A stretch of DNA of 64,000 nt from Brucella intermedia LMG 3301 (lineage in GTDB: Bacteria > Pseudomonadota > Alphaproteobacteria > Rhizobiales > Rhizobiaceae): positions 186,001-250,000 of the forward strand of contig NZ_ACQA01000002.1 in NCBI RefSeq assembly GCF_000182645.1. Direction: 5' to 3'. Under the pieces are notes generated by a model. It did no database searches. It had not been told where the DNA came from and worked only from the letters and a program-made list of their open reading frames with translations. The number at the start of each line of letters is the position of its first letter. The stretch's first letter is position 1. Below, piece after piece: positions 60,613-64,000 of this stretch. Position numbers and translations under genes: made by a program.

Positions 60613-60834
60613 ATGAACGTCACCGTTTACAGCAAGCCCGCCTGCGTCCAGTGCACCGCCACCACGCGCGCCCTCGATCGTCAGGGCATCGAATATGAAG
60701 TCATCGATATTTCTGCCGATGCGGACGCCTTCGATCTCGTGAAGGGCATGGGCTACCGCCAGGTGCCGGTGGTTGTGGCAGGCGAATCCCATTGGGCGGG
60801 CTTCCGGCCCGATATGATCAGCTCTCTAGCCTGA
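60613..60834 (+). CDS. nrdH: NrdH glutaredoxin-like redoxin
   Basis: It encodes a 73-residue glutaredoxin-like protein that reduces class Ib ribonucleotide reductase. The active-site CxxC reads [15 protein letters not shown] near residues 7-21, and the C-terminal [18 protein letters not shown] motif is the classical NrdH WSGFRPD variant. ATG 60613 is preceded by GCGAG. It is first in the operon and 13 bases from nrdI. Confidence 0.93.
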   Translation: MNVTVYSKPACVQCTATTRALDRQGIEYEVIDISADADAFDLVKGMGYRQVPVVVAGESHWAGFRPDMISSLA

Positions 60835-60847
60835 GGCCTGTGGTCAC

Positions 60848-61255
60848 ATGAGCCTGATCGTCTATTTCTCCAGCCGGTCGGAAAATACGCACCGGTTCGT
60901 TGAACGGCTTGGAATGCGGTCAAACCGTATCCCGATGGACGGTTCAGGCGGATTGCAGGTGCGCGAGCCCTTTGTGCTCGTCACGCCCACATATGGCGGC
61001 GGCGGTTCCAAGGGCGCTGTCCCCAAGGCTGTGATCCGCTTTCTCAACGACGAGAGCAATCGCTCTTTCATCCGCGGCGTGATCGCCGCGGGAAACAGCA
61101 ATTTCGGCGAGGCTTTCTGTATCGCCGGCAACATTATCTCCGCCAAATGTCGGGTTCCCTACCTCTACCGCTTCGAGCTTCTGGGAACCGACGAGGACAT
61201 TGGCAATGTCAAAAACGGGATGGAACAATTTTGGACACGGCAGACACAACCCTGA
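60848..61255 (+). CDS. nrdI: NrdI flavodoxin-like protein
   Basis: It encodes a 135-residue flavodoxin-like protein that supplies oxidant for assembling the Mn/Fe tyrosyl-radical cofactor of NrdF. The FMN phosphate loop [18 protein letters not shown] is at the N terminus, with [22 protein letters not shown] and [19 protein letters not shown]. Its stop overlaps the nrdE TTG start region, so nrdI and nrdE are coupled. Confidence 0.93.
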   Translation: MSLIVYFSSRSENTHRFVERLGMRSNRIPMDGSGGLQVREPFVLVTPTYGGGGSKGAVPKAVIRFLNDESNRSFIRGVIAAGNSNFGEAFCIAGNIISAKCRVPYLYRFELLGTDEDIGNVKNGMEQFWTRQTQP

Positions 61256-63447
61256 TACGGGAGCGAGAAGCTCGGCCCTTGGTGCAGGATGGACTGCAAA
61301 CGGCGGGCTCCAGCAGCAAACCGTCAAAATCCACCGACGGGCTGGATTATCATGCGCTCAACGCAATGCTGAATCTTTATGACGACGAGGGAAAAATCCA
61401 GCTTGACCGCGACCGGCAGGCGGCGCGCCAATATTTCCTCCAGCACGTGAACCAGAACACGGTCTTTTTCCATAACCTTCGGGAAAAGCTAGATTATCTG
61501 GTGAGCGAAGGCTATTATGAGCAGGAAGTGCTGGATCAGTATTCCTTCAACTTCGTGCGCGATCTTTTCGACGAAGCCTATGCGAAGAAATTTCGCTTCC
61601 CGACATTTCTCGGCGCGTTCAAATATTACACCAGCTACACGCTGAAAACATTCGACGGGAAGCGATATCTGGAGCGCTATGAAGACCGCGTCTGCATGGT
61701 GGCGCTGGCGCTGGCGCGTGGCAATGAGCAACTCGCACGCGATCTGATGGAGGAGATTATCTCGGGACGCTACCAGCCTGCGACGCCGACTTTCCTCAAT
61801 GCAGGCAAGAAGCAGCGCGGTGAGCTCGTTTCCTGTTTTCTGCTGCGGGTCGAGGACAATATGGAGTCCATCGGGCGCTCCATCAATTCGGCTTTGCAAT
61901 TGTCGAAGCGGGGCGGGGGAGTGGCCCTGAGCCTTACCAATATTCGCGAGGCGGGGGCACCCATCAAGCAGATCCAGAACCAGTCATCCGGCATCATTCC
62001 GGTGATGAAGCTTCTTGAAGATTCCTTTTCCTACGCCAACCAGCTTGGCGCACGGCAGGGCGCGGGCGCGGTTTATCTGCATGCGCATCACCCGGACATC
62101 ATGCGGTTTCTCGATACGAAGCGCGAAAATGCCGACGAGAAAATCCGCATCAAAACACTGTCGCTCGGCGTCGTCATTCCGGACATCACCTTCGAACTGG
62201 CGAAGAATAACGAGGATATGTACCTCTTCTCGCCCTATGATGTGGAGCGGGTTTACGGCATGCCGCTGACCGAGATTTCGGTCAGCGAAAAATACCGTGA
62301 AATGGTCGATGATGCACGCATTGCCAAGAAGAAGATCAATGCCCGCGAGTTCTTTCAGGTGCTGGCGGAAATCCAGTTTGAATCCGGTTATCCCTATATC
62401 ATGTTCGAGGACACGGTGAACCGCGCCAACCCGATCGACGGGCGCATCACCATGAGCAATCTATGCTCGGAAATCCTTCAGGTGAGCGAGGCGAGCGTTT
62501 TCCGCGAAGACCTGTCCTATGATTATCTCGGCAAGGATATTTCGTGCAATCTCGGTTCGCTCAACATTGCAGCAGCAATGGACTCGTCCGATTTCGGCAA
62601 GACCATCGAGACCTCCATCCGGTCCCTGACTGCCGTTTCCGATATGAGCCATATCGGCTCCGTGCCGTCGGTCGCCCGCGGCAATGATGAAAGCCATGCC
62701 ATCGGCCTCGGTCAGATGAACCTGCACGGTTATCTCGCCCGCGAGCGGATTTACTATGGCTCGGAGGAGGGCGTCGATTTCACCAATATCTATTTCTATA
62801 CCGTGACATATCACGCGATCCGCGCATCGAACCTGATTGCGGTTGAGGCGGGCAAGTCGTTCAAAGGGTTCGAGAAGTCCAAATATGCATCGGGCGAATA
62901 TTTCGACAAATATACCGAGCAGCTTTGGGAACCGGCGACCGAAAGGGTGCGCGAAATCTTCGACAAGGCGGGCATTGCCATTCCTACACAGGATGACTGG
63001 CGTGACCTGAAGAAAGCGGTGATGGAGGGCGGACTTTATAACCAGAATCTTCAGGCCGTGCCGCCGACAGGCTCGATCTCCTATATCAACCATTCGACCT
63101 CATCGATCCATCCGATCGTGTCGAAGATTGAAATCCGAAAAGAAGGCAAGATCGGTCGCGTCTATTATCCGGCAGCCTTCATGACCAATGACAATCTCGA
63201 TTATTATCAGGATGCCTATGAGATCGGGCCGGAAAAGATCATCGATACCTATGCGGCGGCGACGCAGCACGTCGATCAGGGCCTGTCTTTGACATTGTTC
63301 TTCCGTGATACCGCAACCACCCGCGACATCAACCGTGCGCAGATCTACGCATGGAAGAAGGGCATCAAGACCATCTACTACATCCGCCTGCGCCAGATGG
63401 CGCTTTCCGGCACGGAAGTGCAGGGCTGTGTTTCCTGCGCCCTTTGA
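61231..63447 (+). CDS. nrdE: class Ib ribonucleotide reductase, alpha subunit
   Basis: It encodes the large subunit, about 738 residues, that reduces ribonucleoside diphosphates. Catalytic features are [20 protein letters not shown] (first cysteine), [13 protein letters not shown] (Asn-x-Cys-x-Glu radical chain), [11 protein letters not shown] and the C-terminal redox pair CVSCAL. The class Ib N terminus lacks the ATP cone. The start is most probably TTG 61231, inside the end of nrdI; no ATG lies near. Compared with the 714-residue E. coli NrdE it has a short N-terminal extension. Confidence 0.93.
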   Translation: MDTADTTLIREREARPLVQDGLQTAGSSSKPSKSTDGLDYHALNAMLNLYDDEGKIQLDRDRQAARQYFLQHVNQNTVFFHNLREKLDYLVSEGYYEQEVLDQYSFNFVRDLFDEAYAKKFRFPTFLGAFKYYTSYTLKTFDGKRYLERYEDRVCMVALALARGNEQLARDLMEEIISGRYQPATPTFLNAGKKQRGELVSCFLLRVEDNMESIGRSINSALQLSKRGGGVALSLTNIREAGAPIKQIQNQSSGIIPVMKLLEDSFSYANQLGARQGAGAVYLHAHHPDIMRFLDTKRENADEKIRIKTLSLGVVIPDITFELAKNNEDMYLFSPYDVERVYGMPLTEISVSEKYREMVDDARIAKKKINAREFFQVLAEIQFESGYPYIMFEDTVNRANPIDGRITMSNLCSEILQVSEASVFREDLSYDYLGKDISCNLGSLNIAAAMDSSDFGKTIETSIRSLTAVSDMSHIGSVPSVARGNDESHAIGLGQMNLHGYLARERIYYGSEEGVDFTNIYFYTVTYHAIRASNLIAVEAGKSFKGFEKSKYASGEYFDKYTEQLWEPATERVREIFDKAGIAIPTQDDWRDLKKAVMEGGLYNQNLQAVPPTGSISYINHSTSSIHPIVSKIEIRKEGKIGRVYYPAAFMTNDNLDYYQDAYEIGPEKIIDTYAAATQHVDQGLSLTLFFRDTATTRDINRAQIYAWKKGIKTIYYIRLRQMALSGTEVQGCVSCAL

Positions 63448-63456
63448 CCCTGGTGA

Positions 63457-64000
<544 letters not shown>

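Overview
The window is chromosomal DNA of an alphaproteobacterium of the Brucella/Ochrobactrum group (Brucellaceae, Rhizobiales). This rests on gene content: a complete Brucella-type erythritol locus (eryABCD with the eryH/eryI isomerases and a linked ABC importer), a thuEFGK-thuAB disaccharide locus, a B12-riboswitch-headed nrdHIEF operon, and several copies of a short mosaic intergenic repeat typical of these genomes. No rRNA, tRNA, CRISPR array, insertion sequence or phage gene was seen. Species assignment is inference.

Layout, left to right. (1) 1-3510: 3' part of transketolase, then glpX and fba, closed by two strong hairpins. (2) 3730-4283: a ParDE-type toxin-antitoxin pair. (3) 4347-11445, minus strand: eryA-eryB-eryC-eryD-eryR-eryH(tpiA2)-eryI(rpiB). 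(4) 12174-16639, plus strand: a DUF2291 protein plus ATPase, permease and binding protein of the erythritol importer. (5) 16826-21444: a DeoR regulator, a second FGGY kinase, a second GlpD-like dehydrogenase and a cupin, which look like a further polyol module. (6) 21600-25983: L-carnitine catabolism (caiX, cdhR, cdhC, cdhA, cdhB). (7) 26198-29942: a CecR-like repressor with a YbhG/F/S-type exporter. (8) 29939-33103: an MFS carrier, an aldo/keto reductase and a divergent LysR. (9) 33414-35255: an SbmA/YddA-type ABC half-transporter. (10) 35340-36529: a Xre/RES toxin-antitoxin pair. (11) 36562-40842: a PEP-mutase/isocitrate-lyase-family enzyme, an SDR, an MFS carrier and a GntR regulator, substrate unknown. 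(12) 40852-41802: a CDF transporter. (13) 41919-49394: thuR and thuEFGKAB. (14) 49444-53282: a permease, an iron-type alcohol dehydrogenase and an AraC regulator. (15) 53590-55275: leuA. (16) 55304-58983: a SoxR cluster with two canonical SoxR-box promoters driving a c-type cytochrome/flavin-reductase unit and an MFS/DoxX unit. (17) 59056-59886: an SDR. (18) 59963-64000: nrdHIEF behind an NrdR-box-like promoter and a cobalamin riboswitch; nrdF runs off the end.

How it works together. Erythritol is imported, phosphorylated by EryA, oxidised by EryB, and isomerised by EryC, EryH and EryI to D-erythrose 4-phosphate. Transketolase next door can use that product directly, and glpX/fba connect it to hexose phosphates. 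EryD and EryR are the local regulators.

The most notable signals are: the dual NrdR/B12 control of the class Ib ribonucleotide reductase; a SoxR regulon containing a c-type cytochrome; the second kinase/dehydrogenase pair in the erythritol island; a mini-ORF overlapping the eryA start; carnitine dehydrogenase and thioesterase genes overlapping out of frame where relatives have a fusion; and several near-perfect operator palindromes upstream of locus-specific regulators.
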